Shown: positions 43,776-52,592 of the stretch, piece after piece
How positions within the stretch are numbered: the first letter of the stretch is position 1
Layout: every line of letters starts with the position of its first letter
From: JAWKWH01 sp040830725
Lineage (GTDB): Bacteria; Pseudomonadota; Alphaproteobacteria; Rhizobiales; Rhizobiaceae
Direction: 5' to 3'
NCBI GenBank assembly: GCA_040830725.1
Contig: JBFOMG010000011.1
Location: 1-64,000, forward strand
DNA length: 64,000 nt
The notes under the pieces: model-generated
Database searches by the model: none
Told to the model about the DNA's origin: nothing
Seen by the model: the letters and a program-made list of their open reading frames with translations, nothing else
Translations under genes and position numbers: made by a program

Positions 43776-44882
43776 ATGTCATTTATCAAGAAGTTCATCG
43801 AGCAGGAGAAGGTCAACCGCCGCGACCTTCTTTTGGCAACGGCGTTTGGCGTTGGCGGCGCGGCGGTGGCCGGCGTTTTTGGGCCGGGCATGGCCCGGGC
43901 GGCAATCGCAGATCCGACAGTCGCCTGGAGCTATCGGAACCGCACCAATCCCTACTGGAACGAGATCGTGTCCGGTGGCGAGGCGTTTGTTGAAAGCCTG
44001 GGCAAGCCGAAAGATTTCCTGACCCATCTGATCAATGAGGGCTCATCGGAAAAGTCGCTCGCCGACGTCAAGGCTTTGCTGGCCAAGACCAATGGCGAGC
44101 TGGCACTGGCCATTGACACCAATGACGCGCCGAATGCGCGCCCGGTTGTCGAGGCATGTGCTGAGGCCGGCGCCTATGTTTCCACACTGTGGAACAAGAC
44201 CGACGACCTGCATCCCTGGGATTTCGGCGACAATTACGTCAGCCACATGAGCTGGTCCGACGAAGGGCCCGCAGAGAAAACCGCCCGCATCCTGCTGGAT
44301 GCAATCGGCGGCAAGGGCGGCGTTGTCCATCTCGGCGGCATCGCGTCGAACAATCCGGCAATCGAGCGCCTGAACGGCTTGAAAAACGCATTGAAGGATT
44401 ATCCTGATGTGGAACTGCTTGATGCGCAGCCTGCCGACTGGGACACGCAGAAAGCCAATCAGATCATGTCTTCCTTCATCACCCGCTATGGTGATGAGAT
44501 TACCGGTGTTCACTGCGCCAACGACACCATCGGTTATGGTGTTCTCGAAGCACTGCGCGCTGAGGGAATGGACATCCCGATCGTCACCTATGACGGCAAT
44601 CCACAGGCAGTCGACCTTGTCGCACAAGGCAAGATCCTGGCGACCGTCTTCACCAATCCGCATTGGGGTGGCGGCATCACCGCTGCACTTGCCTATCATG
44701 CTGCCGTCGGCACCTTCAAACCGTCAGAAGAGCCGCACGAGCACCGCGAATTCTATGGCCCGACCATCTTTGTCACGCCGGACGATGCAGCCGAATTCAA
44801 GGCAAACTATCTCGACAACGTGCCGACCTATGACTGGACTGACTTCTGGGGGCCGTCAAACGGCCAGATCATGTACAAATAG
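43776..44882 (+). CDS. sugar-type ABC transporter substrate-binding protein (RbsB/PBP1-like)
   Basis: The 368-residue periplasmic protein has a twin-arginine leader (NRRDLLLATAFGVGGAA, cleavage near ARA) and a type 1 periplasmic-binding fold with AWSYRNRTNPYWNEIVSGG, IASNNPAIERLNG, GVHCANDTIGYGVLEAL and PIVTYDGNPQAVDLV. ATG at 43776 has GGAGG six bases upstream. It is the first gene of an import operon with two permeases and a double ATPase (CUT2 layout). The ligand is unknown: the sequence is more distant from classical ribose-binding proteins than the permeases are. Confidence 0.93.
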   Translation: MSFIKKFIEQEKVNRRDLLLATAFGVGGAAVAGVFGPGMARAAIADPTVAWSYRNRTNPYWNEIVSGGEAFVESLGKPKDFLTHLINEGSSEKSLADVKALLAKTNGELALAIDTNDAPNARPVVEACAEAGAYVSTLWNKTDDLHPWDFGDNYVSHMSWSDEGPAEKTARILLDAIGGKGGVVHLGGIASNNPAIERLNGLKNALKDYPDVELLDAQPADWDTQKANQIMSSFITRYGDEITGVHCANDTIGYGVLEALRAEGMDIPIVTYDGNPQAVDLVAQGKILATVFTNPHWGGGITAALAYHAAVGTFKPSEEPHEHREFYGPTIFVTPDDAAEFKANYLDNVPTYDWTDFWGPSNGQIMYK

Positions 44883-44896
44883 GTCCATCCTCCTGC

Positions 44897-44919
44897 CGCG
44901 GGCGGTTTTTCCGCCCGCG
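44897..44919 (+). other. hairpin after the binding-protein gene
   Basis: CGCGGGCGG, loop TTTTT, CCGCCCGCG: a nine-base-pair perfect stem starting 14 bases after the stop codon. No U-run follows, so it is more likely an mRNA-stabilising or partial-termination structure, as often found between binding-protein and permease genes. Confidence 0.6.
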
Positions 44920-44979
44920 CACCCTGACTTGAGACGAGCGATAGCGACTGAAATGGGAATTGCTCGGCCAACGCGCTTG

Positions 44980-45285
44980 GAGCGTGTCTTGCTTAAATGG
45001 AAACAGTTTGATGGGATGGATTTTTTGCACTGGCGAAGAGAACACCGCAGCACGATCAGACGATCGTGCGAGGATTTCGATGACGCCGGTGCGGAAAAGA
45101 CACCCAAGCTGGAAAGGGGCAAAACTTTGAAACCAAGTCGAAAACTGCAATCGTTTCAGCTTGGTCTTTTGCGCCCTGAACGTCGTCGTGCGCCCCTCAC
45201 GGTGATCACACCGCATCGGTCCGCACTCCTCGCCAGGACCCAAAATCCCGGCGCTCAAACGATTCCATTTAAACAAGACACGCTC
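44980..45285. mobile_element. MITE-like element A (about 306 bp)
   Basis: The ends are inverted repeats of about 33 bases: left GAGCGTGTCTTGCTTAAATG, right (reversed) GAGCGTGTCTTGTTTAAATG, continuing with a few mismatches to GTTTGA. Internal sequence, including GATGGGATGGATTTTTTG, GTGCGAGGATTTCGA and AAGACACCCAAGC, is shared with element B at 52282-52591. It has no transposase and no convincing gene; open frames crossing it are not supported. It sits in the 430-base gap between the binding-protein and permease genes. Confidence 0.7.
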
Positions 45286-45312
45286 TAGACGCACACCAAC
45301 GAGGCTCAAAAG

Positions 45313-46356
45313 ATGTCGGACGTTACTGCACAAACCGCGCCTTTCGGCGGGCTGGTGACGCGCGATCAAATCGTCAAATGGGCGCCTCTTCTTGTTCTAG
45401 CGGTCCTGCTGCTGCTGTTCCCGTTTTTCGAGTGGCTTGAGGATTTCCGCGAAGGCAAGGACCATGTCTATCTGCTCGACAGCCGCTTCTTCTCAATTCG
45501 CAACGCCGCCAGGATCGGCATCGCCGCCACACCGGCGCTGATGGTCGCCATCGGCGTCACTTTCATCATCATCATGGGCTCCATCGACCTCTCCATGGAG
45601 GGGACGGTTTCGGTTTGCGCCGTGTTGTTCGCCTTTGCGTTCCTGGCCTGGGGCGGAACATTGATGAGCTGGGCGTGGCTTGCAATTCCGCTGGTGCTGC
45701 TGGTTGGAGCCATAATGGGGTTCATCAACGGCCTCGTTCATGTGCGGCTCAAGATACCGTCATTCATGGCCAGTCTGGCGATGGGTTTTGTCGGTACCGG
45801 CTTTGCGCTTCTGTTGACCGGCGGTGACCGGATTCGCATCGAGGACGAGCTGTTCCGCTCATTGCTGACCGTTCGCTGGCTGAACTTTCCGATCATGTGC
45901 TACGTCGCGCTCGGCTTCCTGCTGATCGCCTGGTTCATCCAGTCGCGCACCACGCTTGGACGCAATTTCTATGCAGTCGGCGGCGGCGAGGAGCTGGCGC
46001 ACGCCAGCGGATTGAACGTCAACCGCGTGCGCATCATGGGTTTCACCTTGGCCGGAATGTTTTTTGCGGTTGGCGCGCTGCTGGCGGTGGGCCGTATCGG
46101 CATCGCGGAAACCGCGACAGGCAACAATTTCATGTTTGTCTCGATCACCGCCGTTGTTGTCGGCGGCACGGCGTTGTGGGGCGGTATTGGCGGCGTCTGG
46201 AACACGCTGGTCGGCGTGTTGATCGTCAACGTCATCAACAACGGCATGGTGGTGATCGGACTGCCCGGCTACGTGCAGGATGGCGTGCTCGGCATCCTGG
46301 TCATCATCGCGGTTGTTCTGTCGACCGACCGCAAATCAGTCAGCTTTGTGAAATAG
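45313..46356 (+). CDS. sugar-type ABC transporter permease (RbsC-like)
   Basis: The 347-residue membrane protein has eight to ten hydrophobic segments, a family motif near GVTFIIIMGSIDLSMEGTVS, the stretch GRNFYAVGGGEELAHASGLN and a C-terminal GGIGGVWNTLVGVLIV. It is one of two permease subunits for the CUT2-type importer. Its ATG is 27 bases after MITE-like element A, which separates it from the binding-protein gene. Confidence 0.93.
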   Translation: MSDVTAQTAPFGGLVTRDQIVKWAPLLVLAVLLLLFPFFEWLEDFREGKDHVYLLDSRFFSIRNAARIGIAATPALMVAIGVTFIIIMGSIDLSMEGTVSVCAVLFAFAFLAWGGTLMSWAWLAIPLVLLVGAIMGFINGLVHVRLKIPSFMASLAMGFVGTGFALLLTGGDRIRIEDELFRSLLTVRWLNFPIMCYVALGFLLIAWFIQSRTTLGRNFYAVGGGEELAHASGLNVNRVRIMGFTLAGMFFAVGALLAVGRIGIAETATGNNFMFVSITAVVVGGTALWGGIGGVWNTLVGVLIVNVINNGMVVIGLPGYVQDGVLGILVIIAVVLSTDRKSVSFVK

Positions 46357-46366
46357 GGACGCGGTC

Positions 46367-47872
46367 GTGTACGAGCTTCGCAAAGTCGATAAGCACTTTC
46401 CCGGCGTTCATGCGCTGAAAGAGATCGATTTCAAGGTCAATCGCGGTGAGATCGTCGGGCTTGTCGGTGAAAACGGCGCCGGCAAATCAACCTTGATGAA
46501 AGTGATCTACGGTTCCTACCAGCCCGACGGTGGTACGATTACCATCGACGACAAGGCGGTGCGGTTCCAGAACCCCCGGCAGGCCATGGAGCATGGCATC
46601 GGCATGGTGTTTCAGGAACAGTCGCTGATCACCAATCTGACCGTGATGGAGAACATCTTTCTCGGTTACGAACAGCAATTCGTGAATTTCGGCGTCATTG
46701 ACTGGAAGGCAATGGCCGAGGCCGCGCGTCATCAACTCAAAAAGGTCAAGCTGGACATCGATCCGTCCATGACCACATCGCAATTGTCATTCGCACAACG
46801 GCAATTGGTCGAACTGGCCAAGGTTCTGACGCTGGAAGAAAGGATTGACGGCGATCTGGTCATCCTTCTCGATGAGCCGACTTCGGTCCTTGCCAAGGAA
46901 GAAGTCGAACTGTTGTTCCAGCTCGTGCGTGACCTGACAAAGCGCGCATCATTCATCTTCGTCAGCCACCGCATGGACGAGGTGCTGGAGCTGAGTGACC
47001 GCATCTACGTCATGAAGGACGGGGAGGTCGTCGACGTCGTCGAACAAAAAGATGCCGAGGTCGATGCCATCCAGCACAAGATGGTCGGTCGCGAAGTCGA
47101 CAAGGAATATTACCGCGAACAGAAGCAGAAACCATACGATGCCGAACAGGTGCTTGTGACGTTCGACAGCGTCAGTCTGGGCAACCGCTACAAGGATATA
47201 TCGTTTGAACTCCACCCCGGCGAGGTTTTGTGCCTTGTCGGAACCGAGGGATCGGGCCGTGAAGCCATTTTGCGCACGGTTTACGGGCTCGATGCGCCGA
47301 CCTCCGGAAGCGTTTCGATCAAGGGCGAACAGGTCAGCCGGTTCACCGCCAAGAGCGGTGTCGCACGCGGCGTCGGCTACACGCCCAGGGAACGCAAGGT
47401 CGAAGGCATCGTTGCCGGCATGAATGTCTACGAGAACATGACGCTGAGCCAGATGGACAACTACTCCAGCGCCGGCGTGTTGAACATCAGCGAGGAGAAA
47501 TCGCTGGCACGGACCTGGATCGAGAAACTCGCGATCAAAACCCCTGATGTCTACAAGGATTGCGGCGGCCTGTCGGGCGGAAACCAGCAGAAAGTCGTGC
47601 TGGCCAAATGGCGTTCGGGTGGGTCGGACATCATCCTGCTGGATCACCCGACACGCGGCCTTGATATTGGCGCCAAGGAAGACGTCTACGAGATGGTTCG
47701 CGAGATGTCGGACGCCGGCGTTGGCATCGTGCTGGTTGCCGATACGCTTGAGGAAGCGATTGGACTGTCTCACACGATCATCGTCATCAAGGATGGCGAA
47801 TTTCAGAAACGGTTCGACTGCACGCCTGGCGACAAACCCTCCCTTTATGACCTTGTTCATCACATGATCTGA
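46367..47872 (+). CDS. sugar-type ABC transporter ATPase, two nucleotide-binding domains (RbsA-like)
   Basis: The 501-residue protein has two ABC domains. The first shows Walker A GENGAGKSTL, signature-like LSFAQRQLVE and Walker B VILLDEPTSVL. The second has a degenerate Walker A (GTEGSGREAI), signature LSGGNQQKVVLAKW and a Walker B ending IILLDHPTRGLDIGAK, in which the expected catalytic Glu is His. Loss of Walker A in the second domain is normal for the family. The start is GTG at 46367, ten bases after the permease stop. Confidence 0.94.
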   Translation: MYELRKVDKHFPGVHALKEIDFKVNRGEIVGLVGENGAGKSTLMKVIYGSYQPDGGTITIDDKAVRFQNPRQAMEHGIGMVFQEQSLITNLTVMENIFLGYEQQFVNFGVIDWKAMAEAARHQLKKVKLDIDPSMTTSQLSFAQRQLVELAKVLTLEERIDGDLVILLDEPTSVLAKEEVELLFQLVRDLTKRASFIFVSHRMDEVLELSDRIYVMKDGEVVDVVEQKDAEVDAIQHKMVGREVDKEYYREQKQKPYDAEQVLVTFDSVSLGNRYKDISFELHPGEVLCLVGTEGSGREAILRTVYGLDAPTSGSVSIKGEQVSRFTAKSGVARGVGYTPRERKVEGIVAGMNVYENMTLSQMDNYSSAGVLNISEEKSLARTWIEKLAIKTPDVYKDCGGLSGGNQQKVVLAKWRSGGSDIILLDHPTRGLDIGAKEDVYEMVREMSDAGVGIVLVADTLEEAIGLSHTIIVIKDGEFQKRFDCTPGDKPSLYDLVHHMI

Positions 47873-47880
47873 GGCCTGTT

Positions 47881-48825
47881 ATGGATGTAGAACGGATCAA
47901 ACCATATTTCCCCTGGATCACGCTTCTGGCGCTTGTGGTGGCGGTCGGCATTGTAAATCCGAGCTTCTTTGATCCCTTGGGGTTGCTGTCGCTGGTGACC
48001 GACGTGGTTCCGCTTTTCATCATGGCGCTGGGCATGACCTTTGCCATCTATATCGGCGGCATCGACCTTTCGGCACAACAATTGGCCAACCTGGTGACGG
48101 TTATCGCCACCGTATATCTCAGCCAGTTCGGCATTGGTGTCGCCGTGATTTGCATCTGCACCGGCGCGATTATCGGCGCGATATCCGGATTTGTGACATC
48201 GCGCCTTTATGTGCCGTCATTCGTCTCCACCCTGGCAATGGGCTTCGTTGCCCTGTCGGCGGCAAAATACCTGTCGGGTCAACGGGCCCTGTCGATGGAT
48301 GCGACCCAGCGTGATGATAGCTTTGGCTGGATGTTCGGCAACACGGCAGGTGTTCCCCATGAATTGGTCATCGCGCTCATCCTCCTCGCACTGGCATGGT
48401 TTCTGCAAACCCGCACCACATTTGGTCGCGCGCTGAAGGCGGTCGGATCCGGCGAACTTGCTGCCGTTGCATCGGGATTGAACGTGGATCGGGTGAAAAT
48501 GATGGCATTTGCCATTTCAGGCGGCTTTGCCGGAATTGCCGGACTGATGTTCTCTGTTAAACTCTCCGGCGGTGATGCCAATTTGGCGAACGGATTCCTT
48601 CTACTGGCAATCGTCGCTGTTCTGGTCGGTGGAACACCACTCACGGGCGGTGTCGGCGGTGTGGTGAACACCGCAATTGGAACACTGATCGTCATGGTGA
48701 TCCGCGCCGCCATGGTCTACCTGGAAGTCGACGCCACCCAGCAGCAGATGGTGTTTGGCATCGTTCTCATCATCGCCATCGCACTGACAATCGATCGTTC
48801 CAAGCTGCGCGGGGTGGTCAAGTAG
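47881..48825 (+). CDS. sugar-type ABC transporter permease (RbsC-like), second subunit
   Basis: The 314-residue membrane protein has eight or more hydrophobic segments, with LGMTFAIYIGGIDLSAQQLAN, RTTFGRALKAVGSGELAAV and GGVGGVVNTAIGTLIVMV. It pairs with the permease at 45313-46356; separate genes for two different permeases are common in this transporter class. Its stop codon directly precedes the ATG of the dehydrogenase gene. Confidence 0.93.
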   Translation: MDVERIKPYFPWITLLALVVAVGIVNPSFFDPLGLLSLVTDVVPLFIMALGMTFAIYIGGIDLSAQQLANLVTVIATVYLSQFGIGVAVICICTGAIIGAISGFVTSRLYVPSFVSTLAMGFVALSAAKYLSGQRALSMDATQRDDSFGWMFGNTAGVPHELVIALILLALAWFLQTRTTFGRALKAVGSGELAAVASGLNVDRVKMMAFAISGGFAGIAGLMFSVKLSGGDANLANGFLLLAIVAVLVGGTPLTGGVGGVVNTAIGTLIVMVIRAAMVYLEVDATQQQMVFGIVLIIAIALTIDRSKLRGVVK

Positions 48826-49854
48826 ATGTCGACGATGCGCGCAGCGGTATTGGTCGAGCCGGGCCGCTTTGAGGTGCAAAATGTGCCGAAGCCGGAGCCG
48901 GCTCCCGGCGAGGCACTGATCAAAATTGCCCGTACCGGCATCTGCGGCACTGACATTCACATTTTCAACGGGCACTACGCCGCTGAAAACCTGCCGATGA
49001 TCCCGGGCCACGAATTCACCGGAAATGTTGCGGCTCTCGGCCCGGGAGTGTCGGGATTGACCGTCGGGCAACCGGTGGTCGTCGACATGAACATTGGTTG
49101 TGGCAATTGTTATTGGTGCCGGCGCAACGAAATCCTGAACTGTCCCGAAATGCAGCAGATCGGGATCACGATGGACGGCGCCTTTGCCGAATACATCTCG
49201 ATGCCCGCACGGCTGGTCATTCCAGCGCCGGAAAACGTTCCGACCGAAGTGCTGGCGCTGACCGAACCGCTTGCCTGCGTCGTCCGAGCAGCCCGGAAGG
49301 CACAGGTGACATTCGGGCAGTCGGTTGTTGTCCTCGGCGCCGGACCGATTGGCAATCTTCATGTTCAGCTGTTGCGCACCATTGGTGCCGCCCCGATCAT
49401 CGTTGCCGATATCAGCCCGCAGAGGCTGGAAATGGCCGTCAATGCCGGCGCGGATTATGGCGTCAGTGATCCTGCGGCGCTCCGGCAAACTGTACTCGAG
49501 GCAACAGACGGGCGCGGCGCGGATATCGTCATCGAAAGTGTCGGCAGTTCTGCCCTCTATGCGCAGGCCACGGAATTGATGCGCAAGGGCGGCCATCTCG
49601 CAGCATTCGGAATCACCGGAGACGGAGAGACCCTCGCGCTCGATATCCTGACGACGATTTTGCAGGAAAATTCGGTCAAGGGCTCCGTCGCCGGCATGGG
49701 CCAGGACATGCATGACTCGCTGACCCTGCTTGCGCATGGCCGCATCGCAACCGAACCGTTCACCGGCGCCTCGTTCACGCTTGAAGAGATACAGCAAGCC
49801 TTCGACAGCATGGCGAAAAGACCTCAGGATCTGAAGACACAGATCGTTATGTAA
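48826..49854 (+). CDS. zinc-dependent alcohol (polyol) dehydrogenase
   Basis: The 342-residue medium-chain dehydrogenase has the catalytic-zinc sequence RTGICGTDIHIFNGHY and PGHEFTGNV, the structural-zinc cysteines in GCGNCYWCRRNEILNC and the NAD(P)-binding GAGPIGNLHVQLL. These point to the sorbitol/threonine dehydrogenase branch, which oxidises secondary alcohols of polyols or sugars. Its start abuts the permease stop, so import and first oxidation are probably coupled. Confidence 0.93.
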   Translation: MSTMRAAVLVEPGRFEVQNVPKPEPAPGEALIKIARTGICGTDIHIFNGHYAAENLPMIPGHEFTGNVAALGPGVSGLTVGQPVVVDMNIGCGNCYWCRRNEILNCPEMQQIGITMDGAFAEYISMPARLVIPAPENVPTEVLALTEPLACVVRAARKAQVTFGQSVVVLGAGPIGNLHVQLLRTIGAAPIIVADISPQRLEMAVNAGADYGVSDPAALRQTVLEATDGRGADIVIESVGSSALYAQATELMRKGGHLAAFGITGDGETLALDILTTILQENSVKGSVAGMGQDMHDSLTLLAHGRIATEPFTGASFTLEEIQQAFDSMAKRPQDLKTQIVM

Positions 49855-49872
49855 CTGAAATGGGAATCTCAC

Positions 49873-50442
49873 ATGGCAAATATTCTGATCATTTACGACA
49901 CAGATAGTGACCGGCGGTTCACCGAAACCGCTGTACCCTTTGTAAAGGAAGGGGTTGAGAAGGTTGGCGGGCACGACATTCGCGTGCGCTTTGTCGACGA
50001 AGCCGAAACCGAGGATGTATTTTGGGCAGATGGCATCGCGGTTGGCTGCCCAACGCATTTGGGCGGTGTATCGTGGCGAATGAAGAAGTGGTGGGACGAC
50101 CGCACTCCTGACATCTGGTTCAAGACGGACGGCAAGTTTGCGGTACCTTTCACTTCGGCCGGCAGCCTCGGCGGCGGTGGAGAGCTGGCCTGCCAGGCGC
50201 TCAGCATCATGATGATGAACATGGGCTATTTCGTTTTCGGAATCACCGACTATGTGGCCAAAAAGGAGAGCCTGCATTATGGCGCGGTTTTCGCCGGAGA
50301 ACCGCGTTCGGAGCACGCCAAAGAGGCCTGCCGCCGCGCTGGCACCCGCCTGGCAGAATGGGTTGGCTACTACATGGAAGGCCGCAAGGACCTGCACCCG
50401 CTCAAGGCCAAGTACACACGGTTCTGGGAGCTCGCGGACTGA
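49873..50442 (+). CDS. flavodoxin-like/WrbA-type NAD(P)H oxidoreductase
   Basis: The 189-residue protein has a flavodoxin fold: an N-terminal ILIIYDTDSDRRFTETA in place of the usual phosphate loop, VGCPTHLGGVSWRMKKWWD, and the WrbA-like FTSAGSLGGGGELACQAL. It probably binds FMN and reduces quinones or acts as an electron carrier. It overlaps the next gene by ATGA, so it may supply electrons to that ABM-domain protein or protect against quinone products. Confidence 0.85.
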   Translation: MANILIIYDTDSDRRFTETAVPFVKEGVEKVGGHDIRVRFVDEAETEDVFWADGIAVGCPTHLGGVSWRMKKWWDDRTPDIWFKTDGKFAVPFTSAGSLGGGGELACQALSIMMMNMGYFVFGITDYVAKKESLHYGAVFAGEPRSEHAKEACRRAGTRLAEWVGYYMEGRKDLHPLKAKYTRFWELAD

Positions 50443-50741
50443 TGGCAAAAGCTCGGTTGCTCGTTGAACTTGATGTTAAACCCGGTGAAGCAGACAGCTT
50501 TGCGCAGATGTTCAAGGATGAGTTCATTTCACGCTCGCGCACCGAAGGTGGCTGCGAACAATATGAGCTTTGGCGCGACAGCGAAAATCCCGCCAAGATG
50601 ACCATCGTTGAAGTGTGGTCATCCAAAGCCGCGTTGGACACGCATCTCTCGCAGGACTGGTTTGGCGTCTGGGCACCGAAAATGGAAGCGGCCCAGGCAA
50701 CGCCATTGGTGGTGCGTACACTGACGTCCGTTGAGGATTAG
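50442..50741 (+). CDS. antibiotic biosynthesis monooxygenase (ABM) domain protein
   Basis: The 99-residue protein is a single ferredoxin-like alpha/beta-barrel unit typical of YgiN/ABM quinol monooxygenases: LLVELDVKPGEADSF, EGGCEQYELWRD, IVEVWSSKAALDTHL. Members oxidise quinols or serve as small dimeric isomerase-like enzymes without cofactor. The ATG overlaps the stop of the flavodoxin-like gene. Confidence 0.85.
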   Translation: MAKARLLVELDVKPGEADSFAQMFKDEFISRSRTEGGCEQYELWRDSENPAKMTIVEVWSSKAALDTHLSQDWFGVWAPKMEAAQATPLVVRTLTSVED

Positions 50742-50784
50742 TCCGCTTGAGGGTCAAGAGCTCGTAGACAGGATTGGAACCAGC

Positions 50785-52284
50785 ATGGACCAGATATCAC
50801 CTTACGCAAAACTCCCCGATACACCGCGTGAATTCGGGTTCTATGTGGACGGAAAATACGTCGCCGCCGGCGATCGTGATGTCTTCGAACGCAATTCGCC
50901 GGGCCACGGCGTTGCGGTGACAAAAATCCCCAAATGCACGGAAGCGGACCTGGATTTGGCTGTCGCTGCAGCCCGGAAAGCCTTTGATGATCGCCGTTGG
51001 TCGGGGCTTTCGGGCGCAGACCGGGCTTCGGTCTTGCTGGCGGCCGCACAGGGTATCCGCGAACGCGCCGATGAAATCGCTTATTGGGAAACGCTGGAAA
51101 ACGGCAAACCCATCGCGCAGGCGCGAGCTGAAGTCGCCGGCTGTGCCGGGATGTATGAATATGCTTCCGGTGTCGCTCGCAGCCTGCACGGCGACAGCTT
51201 CAACAACCTGGGCGATGGCATGTTTGGCCTGGTCACCCGCGAACCGGTGGGGGTTGTCGGCGTGATCACGCCCTGGAATTTCCCATTCCTCATCCTGTGC
51301 GAACGGGTACCTTACATTCTGGCTTCCGGCTGCACAATGGTCGTCAAACCATCTGAAATGACATCGGCTACTTCCCTGATCCTGGCCGAAATCCTGACCG
51401 ATGCCGGTCTGCCGGACGGCTGCATGAATGTCGTCACCGGTTCGGGCGGCACCATCGGCCAGAAGCTCATCGAACACATGGATGTGGACATGCTTTCGTT
51501 TACCGGCTCCACCAATGTCGGGCGCAATTGCGTGCATGCCGCTGCGGGCAACTTCAAGAAGCTTGGTTTGGAACTTGGCGGAAAGAACCCGCAAATTGTC
51601 TTTGCCGATGCAGACCTGGAAGACGCCGCCGACGGAGTGGCGTTCGGCATCGGGTTCAACACCGGTCAATGCTGTGTCTCAGGCTCAAGGCTGATTGTCG
51701 AAAGAAGCGTCGCTGACCGGTTCAGCGAAATGGTGGCGGAAAAGATGTCGAAGGCGGTTGTCGGCGACCCGCTGGATGAGGCGACGCAAATCGGTGCGAT
51801 TACCACCGATGCGCAAAACAGCACCATCATGGGCTATATTGCCAAAGGCAGCGACGAAGGAGCAAAGCTTGTCTGCGGCGGCGAACAGCTCGATTTTGGC
51901 CGCGGCCAGTACATCGCCCCTACCCTGTTTTCCGGCGTGACGTCCGACATGGCCATTGCCCGTGAAGAAATCTTCGGCCCGGTGCTGACCGTGATGCCAT
52001 TCGATACCGTGGACGAGGCAATCGCCATCGCCAACGACACCGAATATGGTTTGGCCGCCAGCGTATGGACCAAGAATATCGACAAGGCACTGATGGTCAC
52101 CAGGCGCGTTCAGGCCGGGCGCTTCTGGGTCAACACCACCCTGTCCGGCGGACCGGAACTTCCGATTGGCGGTTTCAAACAATCCGGCTGGGGACGCGAG
52201 GCCGGCGTCTATGGTGTTGAAGAATACACGCAGATAAAGTCGGTCCATATCGAGATCGGAAAACGCGATCATTGGGTAAAGTAG
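50785..52284 (+). CDS. aldehyde dehydrogenase family protein
   Basis: The 499-residue NAD(P)-dependent enzyme has TPWNFPFLI, the Lys in MVVKPSEMTS, FTGSTNVGRN, the catalytic Glu in ELGGKNPQIVFADAD and the nucleophile Cys in NTGQCCVSGSRL. It would turn an aldehyde from alcohol oxidation into a carboxylate, a step needed before CoA activation. ATG at 50785 is chosen; the frame to 50731 overlaps the previous gene. Its stop codon lies inside the left end of MITE-like element B. Confidence 0.95.
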   Translation: MDQISPYAKLPDTPREFGFYVDGKYVAAGDRDVFERNSPGHGVAVTKIPKCTEADLDLAVAAARKAFDDRRWSGLSGADRASVLLAAAQGIRERADEIAYWETLENGKPIAQARAEVAGCAGMYEYASGVARSLHGDSFNNLGDGMFGLVTREPVGVVGVITPWNFPFLILCERVPYILASGCTMVVKPSEMTSATSLILAEILTDAGLPDGCMNVVTGSGGTIGQKLIEHMDVDMLSFTGSTNVGRNCVHAAAGNFKKLGLELGGKNPQIVFADADLEDAADGVAFGIGFNTGQCCVSGSRLIVERSVADRFSEMVAEKMSKAVVGDPLDEATQIGAITTDAQNSTIMGYIAKGSDEGAKLVCGGEQLDFGRGQYIAPTLFSGVTSDMAIAREEIFGPVLTVMPFDTVDEAIAIANDTEYGLAASVWTKNIDKALMVTRRVQAGRFWVNTTLSGGPELPIGGFKQSGWGREAGVYGVEEYTQIKSVHIEIGKRDHWVK

Positions 52285-52591
52285 AGCGTTTCCAACGAAT
52301 ATTGGAGCGGTTTGATGGGATGGATTTTTTGATTATGCAAGGAGAATACCGCAGCGCGATGCCGAAGCATCGTGCGAGGATTTCGACGCGGCAGAAACGA
52401 AAAAGACACCCAAGCAAATAGGTATGCATCATGTCATTGAAACAGGAACCGCAATCATCTGACCTTGGTTCTCTGCCCGCTGGCGGCGTTGCGCCCGGTC
52501 TCGTGGTGCTCGCACCACGTCGCCGCACGCGCCTGGCCAGCGCACAGACTCCCTGCGGTCAAACGATTCAATATTCGATGGAAACGCTCTA
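52282..52591. mobile_element. MITE-like element B (about 310 bp)
   Basis: Inverted ends: left TAGAGCGTTTCCAACGAATA, right (reversed) TAGAGCGTTTCCATCGAATA, continuing imperfectly to GTTTGA. The left half shares GATGGGATGGATTTTTTG, GTGCGAGGATTTCGA and AAGACACCCAAGC with element A. Its first base is the T of the aldehyde dehydrogenase stop codon and its last base is one base before the GMC oxidoreductase ATG, so it fills the gap completely. No coding sequence is supported inside it. Confidence 0.7.
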
Positions 52592-52592
52592 A

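Noticed and set aside
44407..45369. Open frames of 293 (+) and 166 (-) codons crossing element A
   Set aside because: They run through the binding-protein gene in the wrong frame or through the MITE-like element; parts of the translation recur in element B, as expected for repeat DNA rather than genes.
48601..50448. 615-codon open frame on the minus strand
   Set aside because: It lies fully antisense to the permease, alcohol dehydrogenase and flavodoxin genes, which have recognisable motifs; its translation is His/Arg/Cys-rich without a domain.
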